From: Prosopocoilus inquinatus
Lineage: Eukaryota > Arthropoda > Insecta > Coleoptera > Lucanidae
Reading direction: 5' to 3'
Length of the DNA: 64,000 nt
Assembly: GCA_036172665.1 (NCBI GenBank)
Contig: CM069879.1
Coordinates: 20,871,924-20,935,923, forward strand
Below the pieces are notes generated by a model that saw nothing but the letters and a program-made list of their open reading frames with translations, made no database searches and was not told where the DNA came from. Within the stretch, counting starts at the first letter, position 1, and every line of letters starts with the position of its first letter. Below are positions 1 through 12,779 of this stretch, one piece after another. Made by a program: the position numbers and the translations under genes.

Positions 1-3000
1 TTTAATAAAAAATAAACTAAGAGGGGTTCCATCCCAATTTTTTTATATGTTGCGTAGAATTGTTAATAAATCGATATGCTGGTATTTATTTGCAAAATTT
101 TTCACGTCAACTACCCAGCAATAGACATTTTGTTAGAGAGAGCGCGCGCGGTGGGCCGCGTGGATTAAAGATTTAATAAAAAATAAACTAAGAGGGGTTC
201 CATCCCAATTTTCTTATATGTTGCGTAGAATTGTTAGTAAATTGATATGCTGGTATTTATTTGCAAAATTTTTCACGTCAACTACCCAGCAATAGACATT
301 TTGTTAGAGAGAGCGCGCGCGGTGGGCCGCGTGAATTTAAGATTTAATAAAAAATAAACTAAGAGGGGTTCCATCCCAATTTTTTTATATGTTGCGTAGA
401 ATTGTTAATAAATCGATATGCTGGTATTTATTTGAAAAATTTTTCACGTCAACTACCCAGCAATAGACATTTTGTTAGAGAGAGCGCTCGCGGTGGGCAG
501 CGTGAATTTAAGATTTAATAAAAAATAAACGAAGAGGGGTTCCATCCCAATTTTTTTATATGTTGCGTAGAATTGTTAATAAATCGATATGCTGGTATTT
601 ATTTGCAAAATTTTTCACGTCAACTACCCAGCAATAGACATTTTGTTAGAGAGAGCGCGCGCGGTGGGCCGCGTGAATTTAAGATTTAATAAAAAATAAA
701 CTAAGAGGGGTTCCATCCCAATTTTTTTATATGTTGCGTAGAATTGTTAATAAATCGATATGCTGGTATTTATTTGAAAAATTTTTCACGTCAACTACCC
801 AGCAATAGACATTTTGTTAGAGAGAGCGCGCGCGGTGGGCCGCGTGAATTTAAGATTTAATAAAAAATAAACTAAGAGGGGTTCCATCCCAATTTTTTTA
901 TATGTTGCGTAGAATTGTTAATAAATCGATATGCTGGTATTTATTTGAAAAATTTTTCACGTCAACTACCCAGCAATAGACATTTTGTTAGAGAGAGCGC
1001 TCGCGGTGGGCAGCGTGAATTTAAGATTTAATAAAAAATAAACGAAGAGGGGTTCCATCCCAATTTTTTTATATGTTGCGTAGAATTGTTAATAAATCGA
1101 TATGCTGGTATTTATTTGCAAAATTTTTCACGTCAACTACCCAGCAATAGACATTTTGTTAGAGAGAGCGCGCGCGGTGGGCCGCGTGGATTTAAGATTT
1201 AATAAAAAATAAACTAAGAGGGGTTCCATCCCAATTTTCTTATATGTTGCGTAGAATTGTTAGTAAATTGATATGCTGGTATTTATTTGCAAAATTTTTC
1301 ACGTCAACTACCCAGCAATAGACATTTTGTTAGAGAGAGCGCGCGCGGTGGGCCGCGTGAATTTAAGATTTAATAAAAAATAAACTAAGAGGGGTTCCAT
1401 CCCAATTTTTTTATATGTTGCGTAGAATTGTTAATAAATCGATATGCTGGTATTTATTTGCAAAATTTTTCACGTCAACTACCCAGCAATAGACATTTTG
1501 TTAGAGAGAGCGCGCGCGGTGGGCCGCGTGGATTAAAGATTTAATAAAAAATAAACTAAGAGGGGTTCCATCCCAATTTTCTTATATGTTGCGTAGAATT
1601 GTTAGTAAATTGATATGCTGGTATTTATTTGCAAAATTTTTCACGTCAACTACCCAGCAATAGACATTTTGTTAGAGAGAGCGCGCGCGGTGGGCCGCGT
1701 GAATTTAAGATTTAATAAAAAATAAACTAAGAGGGGTTCCATCCCAATTTTTTTATATGTTGCGTAGAATTGTTAATAAATCGATATGCTGGTATTTATT
1801 TGAAAAATTTTTCACGTCAACTACCCAGCAATAGACATTTTGTTAGAGAGAGCGCTCGCGGTGGGCAGCGTGAATTTAAGATTTAATAAAAAATAAACGA
1901 AGAGGGGTTCCATCCCAATTTTTTTATATGTTGCGTAGAATTGTTAATAAATCGATATGCTGGTATTTATTTGCAAAATTTTTCACGTCAACTACCCAGC
2001 AATAGACATTTTGTTAGAGAGAGCGCGCGCGGTGGGCCGCGTGAATTTAAGATTTAATAAAAAATAAACTAAGAGGGGTTCCATCCCAATTTTTTTATAT
2101 GTTGCGTAGAATTGTTAATAAATCGATATGCTGGTATTTATTTGCAAAATTTTTCACGTCAACTACCCAGCAATAGACATTTTGTTAGAGAGAGCGCGCG
2201 CGGTGGGCCGCGTGGATTTAAGATTTAATAAAAAATAAACTAAGAGGGGTTCCATCCCAATTTTCTTATATGTTGCGTAGAATTGTTAGTAAATTGATAT
2301 GCTGGTATTTATTTGCAAAATTTTTCACGTCAACTACCCAGCAATAGACATTTTGTTAGAGAGAGCGCGCGCGGTGGGCCGCGTGAATTTAAGATTTAAT
2401 AAAAAATAAACTAAGAGGGGTTCCATCCCAATTTTTTTATATGTTGCGTAGAATTGTTAATAAATCGATATGCTGGTATTTATTTGCAAAATTTTTCACG
2501 TCAACTACCCAGCAATAGACATTTTGTTAGAGAGAGCGCGCGCGGTGGGCCGCGTGGATTAAAGATTTAATAAAAAATAAACTAAGAGGGGTTCCATCCC
2601 AATTTTCTTATATGTTGCGTAGAATTGTTAGTAAATTGATATGCTGGTATTTATTTGCAAAATTTTTCACGTCAACTACCCAGCAATAGACATTTTGTTA
2701 GAGAGAGCGCGCGCGGTGGGCCGCGTGAATTTAAGATTTAATAAAAAATAAACTAAGAGGGGTTCCATCCCAATTTTTTTATATGTTGCGTAGAATTGTT
2801 AATAAATCGATATGCTGGTATTTATTTGCAAAATTTTTCACGTCAACTACCCAGCAATAGACATTTTGTTAGAGAGAGCGCGCGCGGTGGGCCGCGTGAA
2901 TTTAAGATTTAATAAAAAATAAACTAAGAGGGGTTCCATCCCAATTTTTTTATATGTTGCGTAGAATTGTTAATAAATCGATATGCTGGTATTTATTTGA

Positions 3001-4390
3001 AAAATTTTTCACGTCAACTACCCAGCAATAGACATTTTGTTAGAGAGAGCGCGCGCGGTGGGCCGCGTGAATTTAAGATTTAATAAAAAATAAACTAAGA
3101 GGGGTTCCATCCCAATTTTTTTATATGTTGCGTAGAATTGTTAATAAATCGATATGCTGGTATTTATTTGCAAAATTTTTCACGTCAACTACCCAGCAAT
3201 AGACATTTTGTTAGAGAGAGCGCGCGCGGTGGGCCGCGTGGATTAAAGATTTAATAAAAAATAAACTAAGAGGGGTTCCATCCCAATTTTCTTATATGTT
3301 GCGTAGAATTGTTAGTAAATTGATATGCTGGTATTTATTTGCAAAATTTTTCACGTCAACTACCCAGCAATAGACATTTTGTTAGAGAGAGCGCGCGCGG
3401 TGGGCCGCGTGAATTTAAGATTTAATAAAAAATAAACTAAGAGGGGTTCCATCCCAATTTTTTTATATGTTGCGTAGAATTGTTAATAAATCGATATGCT
3501 GGTATTTATTTGAAAAATTTTTCACGTCAACTACCCAGCAATAGACATTTTGTTAGAGAGAGCGCTCGCGGTGGGCAGCGTGAATTTAAGATTTAATAAA
3601 AAATAAACGAAGAGGGGTTCCATCCCAATTTTTTTATATGTTGCGTAGAATTGTTAATAAATCGATATGCTGGTATTTATTTGCAAAATTTTTCACGTCA
3701 ACTACCCAGCAATAGACATTTTGTTAGAGAGAGCGCGCGCGGTGGGCCGCGTGAATTTAAGATTTAATAAAAAATAAACTAAGAGGGGTTCCATCCCAAT
3801 TTTTTTATATGTTGCGTAGAATTGTTAATAAATCGATATGCTGGTATTTATTTGAAAAATTTTTCACGTCAACTACCCAGCAATAGACATTTTGTTAGAG
3901 AGAGCGCGCGCGGTGGGCCGCGTGAATTTAAGATTTAATAAAAAATAAACTAAGAGGGGTTCCATCCCAATTTTTTTATATGTTGCGTAGAATTGTTAAT
4001 AAATCGATATGCTGGTATTTATTTGAAAAATTTTTCACGTCAACTACCCAGCAATAGACATTTTGTTAGAGAGAGCGCTCGCGGTGGGCAGCGTGAATTT
4101 AAGATTTAATAAAAAATAAACGAAGAGGGGTTCCATCCCAATTTTTTTATATGTTGCGTAGAATTGTTAATAAATCGATATGCTGGTATTTATTTGCAAA
4201 ATTTTTCACGTCAACTACCCAGCAATAGACATTTTGTTAGAGAGAGCGCTCGCGGTGGGCAGCGTGAATTTAAGATTTAATAAAAAATAAACGAAGAGGG
4301 GTTCCATCGCAATTTTTTTATATGTTGCGTAGAAAAATTAGTAAATTAGTATTCTGATAGTTACTTTGAAGATTTTTCACGTCAATCGTA
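1..4390. repeat. 171-bp satellite array, about 25 monomers
   Basis: Head-to-tail monomers of exactly 171 bp, counted from one TTTAATAAAAAATAAAC to the next, with no length change across 25 copies. A 26th copy is recognisable only in its first part and decays from about 4330. Each monomer is AT-rich but carries one GC block (GAGAGAGCGCGCGCGG followed by GTGGGCCGCGTG). Diagnostic differences (CTAAG/CGAAG, TTAATAAATCGAT/TTAGTAAATTGAT, GCAAAA/GAAAAA, GCGCGCGCGG/GCGCTCGCGG) sort the monomers into a few types that recur in order, so there is higher-order structure. The array begins at the window edge, so its full size is unknown. No reading frame is shared by the monomers. A (peri)centromeric or heterochromatic satellite is an inference from unit length and organisation. 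Confidence 0.97.
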
Positions 4391-5149
4391 TACGTAAGAG
4401 TTGTTTTTTAAGGCGTAGTTACCGCTGTTTTCAGTAAGTATTTTTCTAAAAAAGGGGTATAAATGTTTTAAACGCTGTTAATATTGATGAACATTTACTG
4501 CAATTTGCGTATTAATATCAGTTTAACAGCTTGGTTAGTTCATAAAATTTTAGAATTCTATTGCTGAAAATCTATTGCTAACTTCACGCCGGTCTTGTTA
4601 ATTACCTATGCTCGACTTCGAGAGTGGACAGCCGGTATAATAAACTAGATATGCAGTTTTTTTCTTTCAAGTTTAATATGTTAGTATTAAACATTCACTC
4701 TTTTTTCTCGTTAGAGCAAGCCATGTTCTAGTTTCCTTAAGTTTCTTACTCGAAATATGATAGATGTCAGAATCTGACATGAAAAATATTATGACAATTC
4801 CACAATAGTAATCTGACTACGCGGCCAAATACGTAGAACCACCCATCTGCGATCGACTCTAGCATAAATAATGTACTTACTGCTGTAGTAGAGGGACTGT
4901 CAATGTAATAAAATCATAAACTTGAAAACTTGAAATTGAATATAAACGTAACCACTTCATCTGACGTTTATATTTTACTGTGATACCAACAAAAATGTCA
5001 CCCTAACTCGCCTACTCTGACGAGAAAACCGAGTGAATGACTTCAAACTTTTAACCTGTAACATAACTAGGTAGTTACGTAGTTATCACAGGAAAAGAAA
5101 ACTATTCGTCCGTGTATTCTCATGCGAATTTTGTTGATTTTCCTGGGAA
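4391..5149. other. Single-copy-looking DNA, no gene seen
   Basis: AT-rich sequence after the satellite boundary. I see no long reading frame, splice-flanked exon, TIR or tandem unit in it. Confidence 0.5.
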
Positions 5150-5694
5150 CAGTGGCGTAGCTATGATAGGGCAAAGTGGTACTGTGCACCAAAATATCTA
5201 ACCTTAAAGAGGCACTTGAAGCTCTTCCCATGCAAAATAGTTAATTGTTCCTAGAAAGTGAATTGGAAGAAGTGGTCCTTTACCCTTGGCTTCCTCTACA
5301 TCTTTTACAATTACTTTTTTTGGAGAGGGTTTCTGATGCCGAGGATATTCACGCCTATTCACGCTGCTTTGAAAATTAATCAATAGACCGCTTGACAGGT
5401 TTTGTAGTCTCGCGTTATATCATGTTAATGTTTGCACTTGAAGTAAAAGGAAATCTATTTGACCGTTTCTTGTGAACACTGGACTGGGTACATATTACTA
5501 TTATAATTCATCAATCAATACTTTTGTCATTCTTGTTATTTCGATTCATTTCAGCTTCCTAAATTGAAATTCAGAAGTGCAGGTGTTACTTTTGCGGCAC
5601 CTTATGTATAGTATTTCTCCACTTACCACTATTTTAGGCAGGTTTCCTGCTGTCTTTTTTCATTGGAGCCCTTGGCCGCCTAGCTACGTCACTT
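5150..5694. mobile_element. hAT-like MITE (degenerate)
   Basis: The left end reads CAGTGGCGTAGCTA and the right end, on the other strand, reads AGTGACGTAGCTA, giving an imperfect terminal inverted repeat around 545 bp of non-coding DNA. CAG(T/G)G(C/A)GTA-type ends are known from hAT non-autonomous elements. An 8-bp target duplication is not visible, so the assignment rests on the ends alone. Confidence 0.5.
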
Positions 5695-6182
5695 TAAGTA
5701 CGTAGAGCTGATTGCTTGTCCACCTCTATTTCCAAGACGGTTCGAAAAATCATCAAATTTTTTCAAGAGACATTGGAAAGATCAAAGCAACATACTCGTA
5801 TATGGTGATGACTGTAGCTTTAATCTTAATGAACAAACATCTTTTCCTACTGATATTTTTTTGACATCTATTAATTGGAATTGCATCTGATTCCTCAACA
5901 TATGTAGATCAAATATTTTTCTGTTAAAGAACAATTTTCAACTTTTTCAAATTTATTTATTTACAAAACGCATTTGTCGTTTACAAAGAAATTTCTAAGT
6001 ACTCTACTTATTTATATACTAGAGGATAAAGTAAGTTTTTCGTTAGTTTTAAATGTTTAATTGTATTATATTTCTTTATCTTGAAGGTTGTATTTTTACT
6101 GGTGATGCACTTTTACGAAACGGGACTAGAAAGAAAATTAAAAAAATATACATATTGGAGTTAAAGACTTTTCATATAATAT

Positions 6183-6515
6183 TGTTACGTTTCTAGGGTT
6201 TAAATTTATTTATTTAAACGAATAAAACACTCGGTAAAAACTTAACCGTAATTTAATAATGCTTACAATCTAATTTATTTGTAACAATTTATTTACACAC
6301 TAAATCTAACTTCGACGATCGCTATTTAGAACTCGATTGACTCCTGATCCCACCCCGGCCGATTTTATATTCTACGCTGCCTTCTCGTTCGTTCCATCGC
6401 TGGAAAAGTCTAGTCTGTTCGATGTAGGCCCCGGTGGCGTTGTAGCCAATGACGCATAACGAACCGACTTCTTGACGCCTTCAGTTTGACGTAGTAAGCT
6501 GGGTGGCGCGCCACA
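6183..6515 (-). mobile_element. Solo LTR, Ty3-like, copy 1
   Basis: A 333-bp block with TG..CA ends (TGTTACG at the left, GCCACA at the right) that recurs near 53.35 kb in the same orientation with about 90% identity by eye. No internal retrotransposon sequence flanks it, so it is a solo LTR. On the minus strand a TATAAAA box precedes a GC-rich stretch and an AATAAA signal lies near the far end, which favours minus orientation. The flanks (ATAT left, ATTA right) do not give a clean target duplication at this copy. The superfamily is inferred from the 4-bp duplication at the other copy. Confidence 0.75.
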
Positions 6516-6622
6516 ATTATTAATTTTTTATCTTCCTGTATCTTTCAGAAAATTGCATTTTCTTTTAGGAAAATACGAAAGTGCTTTCTTCACAACGAAC
6601 AAAAATATCAATCCCAATCCTA

Positions 6623-6831
6623 CACAGAAAAAATGAATAGTAAAAAGTAACACATTTATAGTAAAAATAGGGACAGACACAAATTATAGCAAATATTAGA
6701 ACAATTGTAGTAAATCCTACGATAACAATAGCGTCTTGTCTCTCAATTGTACGAACATTTCCTACAATTGTACGAATATTTCCTACAATTTATTTCTGTC
6801 TCCATTTTTGCTACAACTTTTTTTTTCTGTG
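6623..6831. mobile_element. Foldback MITE, Tc1/mariner-type ends
   Basis: The element begins CACAGAAAAAA and ends with its inverse, flanked by TA on both sides. The two halves are imperfect inverted copies almost to the centre; for example TAGTAAAAATAGGGACAGA on the left pairs with TAGCAAAAATGGAGACAGA read from the right. There is no coding capacity. A TA target duplication with a CACAG-type terminus is typical of Tc1/mariner-mobilised MITEs. Confidence 0.8.
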
Positions 6832-6833
6832 TA

Positions 6834-7955
6834 ACGCAATGTCAGGTCAATAAACGATCGCAGGATGCCACTACTTAAGCTTTTGCTATTGTTTTCGATA
6901 AAAAAAATCATTTTAATAGGAATGGCAAGAGTAAGACATTTTCCCGAATAGGAAATTCGCCGTAATCCTGAAGTTCGCTGAGAATAATAAAAATATCGCT
7001 AAATTACAGTAAAGTAAAAAATGTTGTTCAGTTTTCAGAAAAATGCTTCGGAGTTTGAACAAAAATTAAAAGTAACAACGAAGAGAGAGCGAAAGAAAAC
7101 GAGCAGTGGAAAAAACTCTCTTCTAAAGAAATTATTAAAGAATACATATTGGGGCCATCTAAAGAGCAAGGTATACTAAATCGAAGCTGTTCTTCAACGA
7201 GTGTTCTACAAATTCGAATGCAATCACAAAAATGGGAGGCATATGAAGCCCAATGCAAATGTCCCATCAAGAAATGTCCAATAATTGCCAATCATTATAA
7301 CGTTTCGTTTTTTATAAAAAAAAAGTTCTGTCAATGACATATTATTACTGTTTGAAAATAGTCGATTTATTATGTCGATCCTTATATTTTGTCAGCAAAT
7401 CAATGCAAGAGTGAAGCTTAAGCTGAATAATAGGAGACTCTTAAGCTATAATCATTTTGCTGGCTGTGTATTTATTTACAACAACAAAAAAAAAACCTTG
7501 ACCTACCTTTTTTTATTTAAACGCAAAATGAAAGGAGGTGGTTTTGTTGTTAAAATTATTCCCAAGCCCTCTCGTCTTCCACATGACGGATGGTGGTATC
7601 ATAAGAAAAAAGTAATTAGGAAGAGCGAGCGAGAGGGAGAGAGAGAGAGAGGTACGAGGAGGCAGTTGACCTGAAGTCAGTTACAAACCGCAGAAGCCTG
7701 TTCCTTTTGGACTTACTGTTAATTTGCAGGATTCTTTTTTTTTGCTGAGATGATAGTCACCTATTTCCACTTTATAAGTGACTGAAATCTTTCTAAAACT
7801 ATACTTCTCTATAACAAAAGAAATTAATTCAGTTTTTATGAGTCTTCGCATTTGTAATTTTTAATTTACTCTAACCGTCTCTTCCTCCTCTTTTGCATTA
7901 GTTAAGTTTTATACAATTTTCTTGCACATTGCTTTTCTCTGATGAAACCGATAGT
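6834..7955. other. Intergenic DNA, no supported gene
   Basis: Short open frames here (the longest about 100 codons) have no recognisable domain and no partner exons. One includes a GA-repeat tract near 7621-7655. I see no element ends. Confidence 0.5.
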
Positions 7956-7959
7956 AATA

Positions 7960-8345
7960 TTAATAGCGGCAGTAGCCGACTAAACCGAATAAATTTTCAT
8001 TTATTTACACATTAAATGAAATTCGCACACGTAAGTTTCGCTTCTCTTTAATTAACCGATTAATTTAGAGCTCGCTTCGTGCAGCTTCCTTCGCCGAGAA
8101 AGTGCATTTCGGCGGAGCTTTGCGCTAAATTAATAACGCGTTCGATTACGACTCGCACCGCAGATATTTAATTTTAATTTAACGCGACTAACGATCGCCG
8201 ATTTGCATAAAATATCATCTCTGTTTAATTGGCGGTATCGATCCATTAAATTAAATATTTTATTCGGGTCGTAATCGTATAAGATCGATAATGTCTTAAT
8301 TCGGCTCGGAAATGGGTTATTAATAACGGGAGATATCTTCAAGAA
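7960..8345. promoter_or_regulatory. Possible conserved regulatory island
   Basis: A block richer in CpG and mixed-complexity sequence than its surroundings, with many TAAT/ATTA homeodomain cores and a perfect POU octamer ATTTGCAT at 8201-8208. It is not repeated elsewhere in the window and has no coding frame of note. The texture resembles insect developmental enhancers, but this is an impression only. Confidence 0.22.
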
Positions 8346-8599
8346 AAATCGCTTATTTTATTATTGTTACATAGTAATAATCGTAATAATTATTTGTTGA
8401 TTTAAATAAAGAACATGGGCAAACGTCTTGATTTGGATCGATTTACATTAGTAATGGACTTAAGCATACAAGGACAATGTTAAAACCAATTTCGACTTCG
8501 ATCGATCTTATTATTAGACATTTAACTTTACGGTGACATAACATCACATCTAAAAAGAAAAACATGTTTTGTTTCAGTTAAAACACACTAACTAAGACA

Positions 8600-11500
8600 A
8601 TTAAATCCTGGAGATGTCATGTACATGATTGTATACAATCGTCTGCATCCAACTTAAATACTCTTCACTTGTGCCATCATTGAAGTGCCCTATACATGAT
8701 GATGTGCGATCATTTCTATCACACCGAAGATGAATTAACACAGAAAATTATAAAATAACAACTTAATTTCACTTGTACAAGACCTGAGGTACCCTAAATT
8801 CAATTATACACAATCCCTATCGTTTGTATAAAGTCTGGGTCATCCTGTATTTGATTATACACAATCGCTTTCACTTATACAAAGCTCGGGGCATCGTTTA
8901 CGTGATCGTAAACCAACGTCTACTAGGTAAATAAGACGAAAATCATTTTTGTAAATACTCTTAATTTGTGCCAACATTGAAGTGTCATTTACACGATGAC
9001 ATACGATCGTTTGTATCACACCGGAAATGAATTAACACAGAAAATTATAAAGTCACGACTTGATTTCACTTGTACAAGACGTGAGGTACCCTAAATTCAA
9101 TTATACACAATCCCTATCGCTTGTATAAAGTCTGGGTCATCCTGTGTTTGATTATACACAATCGCTTTGACTTATACAAAGCTCGGGGCGTCGTTTACGT
9201 GATCGTAAACCAACGTCTACTAGGTAAATAAGACGAAAATCATTTTTGTAAATACTCTTAATTTGTGCCAACATTGAAGTGCCATGATGACATACGATCG
9301 TTTGTATCACACCGGAAATGAATTAACACAGAAAATTATAAAGTCACGACTTGATTTCACTTGTACAAGACGTGAAGTACCCTAAATTCAATTATACACA
9401 ATCCCTATCGCTTGTATAAAGTCTGGGTCATCCTGTGTTTGATTATACACAATCGCTTTCACTTATACAAAGCTCGGGGCGTCGTTTACGTGATCGTAAA
9501 CCAACGTCTACTAGGTAAATAACACGAAAATCATTTTTGTAAATACTCTTAATTTGTGCCAACATTGAAGTGCCATTTACATGATGACATACGATCGTTT
9601 GTATCACACCGGAAATGAATTAACACAGAAAATTATAAAGTCACGACTTGATTTCACTTGTACAAGACGTGAGGTACCCTAAATTCAATTATACACAATC
9701 CCTATCGCTTGTATAAAGTCTGGGTCATCCTGTGTTTGATTATACACAATCGCTTTCACTTATACAAAGCTCGGGGCGTCGTTTACGTGATCGTAAACCA
9801 ACGTCTACTAGGTAAATAAGACGAAAATCATTTTTGTAAATACTCTTAATTTGTGCCAACATTGAAGTGCCATTTACATGATGACATACGATCGTTTGTA
9901 TCACACCGGAAATGAATTAACACAGAAAATTATAAAGTCACGACTTGATTTCACTTGTACAAGACGTGAAGTACCCTAAATTCAATTATACACAATCCCT
10001 ATCGCTTGTATAAAGTCTGGGTCATCCTGTGTTTGATTATACACAATCGCTTTCACTTATACAAAGCTCGGGGCGTCGTTTACGTGATCGTAAACCAACG
10101 TCTACTAGGTAAATAACACGAAAATCATTTTTGTAAATACTCTTAATTTGTGCCAACATTGAAGTGCCATTTACATGATGACATACGATCGTTTGTATCA
10201 CACCGGAAATGAATTAACACAGAAAATTATAAAGTCACGACTTGATTTCACTTGTACAAGACGTGAGGTACCCTAAATTCAATTATACACAATCCCTATC
10301 GCTTGTATAAAGTCTGGGTCATCCTGTGTTTGATTATACACAATCGCTTTGACTTATACAAAGCTCGGGGCGTCGTTTACGTGATCGTAAACAACGTCTA
10401 CTAGGTAAATAAGACGAAAATCATTTTTGTAAATACTCTTAATTTGTGCCAACATTGAAGTGCCATTTACATGATGACATACGATCGTTTGTATCACACC
10501 GGAAATGAATTAACACAGAAAATTATAAAGTCACGACTTGATTTCACTTGTACAAGACGTGAGGTACCCTAAATTCAATTATACACAATCCCTATCGCTT
10601 GTATAAAGTCTGGGTCATCCTGTGTTTGATTATACACAATCGCTTTGACTTATACAAAGCTCGGGGCGTCGTTTACGTGATCGTAAACCAACGTCTACTA
10701 GGTAAATAAGACGAAAATCATTTTTGTAAATACTCTTAATTTGTGCCAACATTGAAGTGCCATTTACATGATGACATACGATCGTTTGTATCACACCGGA
10801 AATGAATTAACACAGAAAATTATAAAATAACAACTTAATTTCACTTGTACAAGACCTGAGGTACCCTAAATTCAATTATACACAATCCCTATCGCTTGTA
10901 TAAAGTCTGGGTCATCCTGTATTTGATTATACACAATCGCTTTCACTTATACAAAGCTCGGGGCGTCGTTTACGTGATCGTAAACCAACGTCTACTAGGT
11001 AAATAAGACGAAAATCATTTTTGTAAATACTCTTAATTTGTGCCAACATTGAAGTGCCATTTACACGATGACATACGATCGTTTGTATCACACCGGAAAT
11101 GAATTAACACAGAAAATTATAAAGTCACGACTTGATTTCACTTGTACAAGACGTGAGGTACCCTAAATTCAATTATACACAATCCCTATCGCTTGTATAA
11201 AGTCTGGGTCATCCTGTGTTTGATTATACACAATCGCTTTGACTTATACAAAGCTTGGGGCGTCGTTTATGTGATCGTATACCATCGTCTACTTCGAACT
11301 AAAGGTAAATAAGACGAAAACCATTTTTGTAAATACTCTTCACTTGTGCCAACATTCAAGTACCCTGTACATGATAACATACGATCGTTTGTATCACACC
11401 GGAAATGAATTAACACAGAAAATTATAAAATCACGACTTGATTTCCCTTGTACAAGACCTGAGGTACCCTAAATTCAATTATACACAATCCCTATTGCTT

Positions 11501-11865
11501 GTATTAATTCTGGGGCATCCTATATTTGATTGTACGCAATCACTTTCACTTATACAAAGCTCGGGGCGTCGGCGTCACGTACGTGATTATATACAATCGT
11601 CTGCATCAAACGTCGTAAGTAAATTAAGTAAGTAAGTAAATAAAATGAAAACCATTTCTTTAAATACTTTTTACTTGTGCCAATATTGAACTGCCCTGAA
11701 TATGATGATATACGATCGTACGATCGTTTGTATCATAAAAGAGATGAATTAACACAGAAAATTATAAAACCATGACTTGATTTCACTTGTACAAGACAAG
11801 ACAATACAAGAGGTATTCTAAATTCAATTATACAAAATCCCTGTTGCTTGTATAATGTCTATTTT
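8600..11865. repeat. 297-bp satellite array, about 10-11 units
   Basis: The landmark GGTACCCTAAATTC recurs at 8788, 9085, 9376, 9673, 9970, 10267, 10563, 10860, 11157 and 11463, that is at 297 bp with small indels (291, 296, 306). Edge copies before 8788 and after 11463 are divergent. Inside each unit four related 51-bp modules are visible: three contiguous (starting CACTTGTACAAG, CGCTTGTATAAAG and CACTTATACAAAG) and one separate (starting AATTTGTGCCAAC). Neighbouring central units alternate GAGGTACC with GAAGTACC and TAAGACG with TAACACG, suggesting amplification as dimers. No coding frame. Confidence 0.95.
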
Positions 11866-12779
11866 ATTTTTCATTTCAAAATTAGTACTAATTAAACCGT
11901 TATCGGTTATGGTCAACATTGGCAACAGCTCTAAAAATTATGTTTGTTTCATCGATTTTAATTAATCGATTACTTTGACTTCACAGACTGTTTTCAGCCA
12001 AATAAATGAAATGAATGGCGATATTAATTAATACTTTCCTTTTCTGCTTCAAAATATCAGATTCATCTACATTTTCTTAAATTATTATTCGATTTCAGGT
12101 TTCGATTGATTTCATGTTATCAATTGTTTTCGATTAAGTAATTGTTTCCAATGCATATGTTAGATTTAATATTCGAATACAAGCTTCTATATATATTTTT
12201 TTTTTCCAAGTGCGTAATTATTTTACTTTCTCGATTAATCCGCAATTTTCAATTGATCGAATGGTTTACATTAATTAATTCGACTTCAATATTCCACTAA
12301 TCGATCAGTTGTTTGCATATCGTAATCAATTATGTAAATTAACTGATTGTTTTCCATTTTAATTTGATTATTCGATTGTGTTCAAATTAATTGAATGATT
12401 TAGATTATTTAATTAATATATTCCGGTTGAATATTCGATATTTTAACGTTCGACCCGTCGGGCGGTTATTTGCATATAATTGATTGTATATCGATGATCA
12501 ATTATTTTAGAATTAATAAAATGAATCAAATGTATTAATCGATTTCCAATAAAAGATGGTTGTCAATACACAGCAGCTTCAAATAATGTATTTACAACTA
12601 ATCGATTATTTAAATTAATTAGATTAATTAATATAATTCGGTTCAATTTTGTTGTTCAATTTCCAATAATTGATCTCCCTCAATTCTCGACTCCTTCAAT
12701 TAATTTATCGTTATTTGAATACGATTAATTATTATCCTCCGTTCCATTTTAATTTTCCATCTCGGTTTTTAGTAGTCGA
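11866..12779. repeat. Decayed TCGATTAATT-rich repeat tract
   Basis: Low-complexity sequence in which AATTGATT, TCGATTAATT and related words recur without fixed spacing. It joins the 297-bp satellite to the minisatellite that follows and probably is an older, decayed part of one of them. No gene seen. Confidence 0.5.

Noticed and set aside
1..4390. CRISPR-like regular repeats
   Set aside because: Period is a full 171-bp monomer with no unique spacers; the setting is eukaryotic. It is a satellite.
1..4390. CENP-B box in the satellite
   Set aside because: No match to NTTCGNNNNANNCGGGN in either strand of the monomer; TTCACGTCAACTACCC is not close enough.
7372..7674. 100-codon plus-strand open frame
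   Set aside because: Low-complexity, Lys- and Arg-rich, ends in a GA microsatellite, no domain or splice partners.
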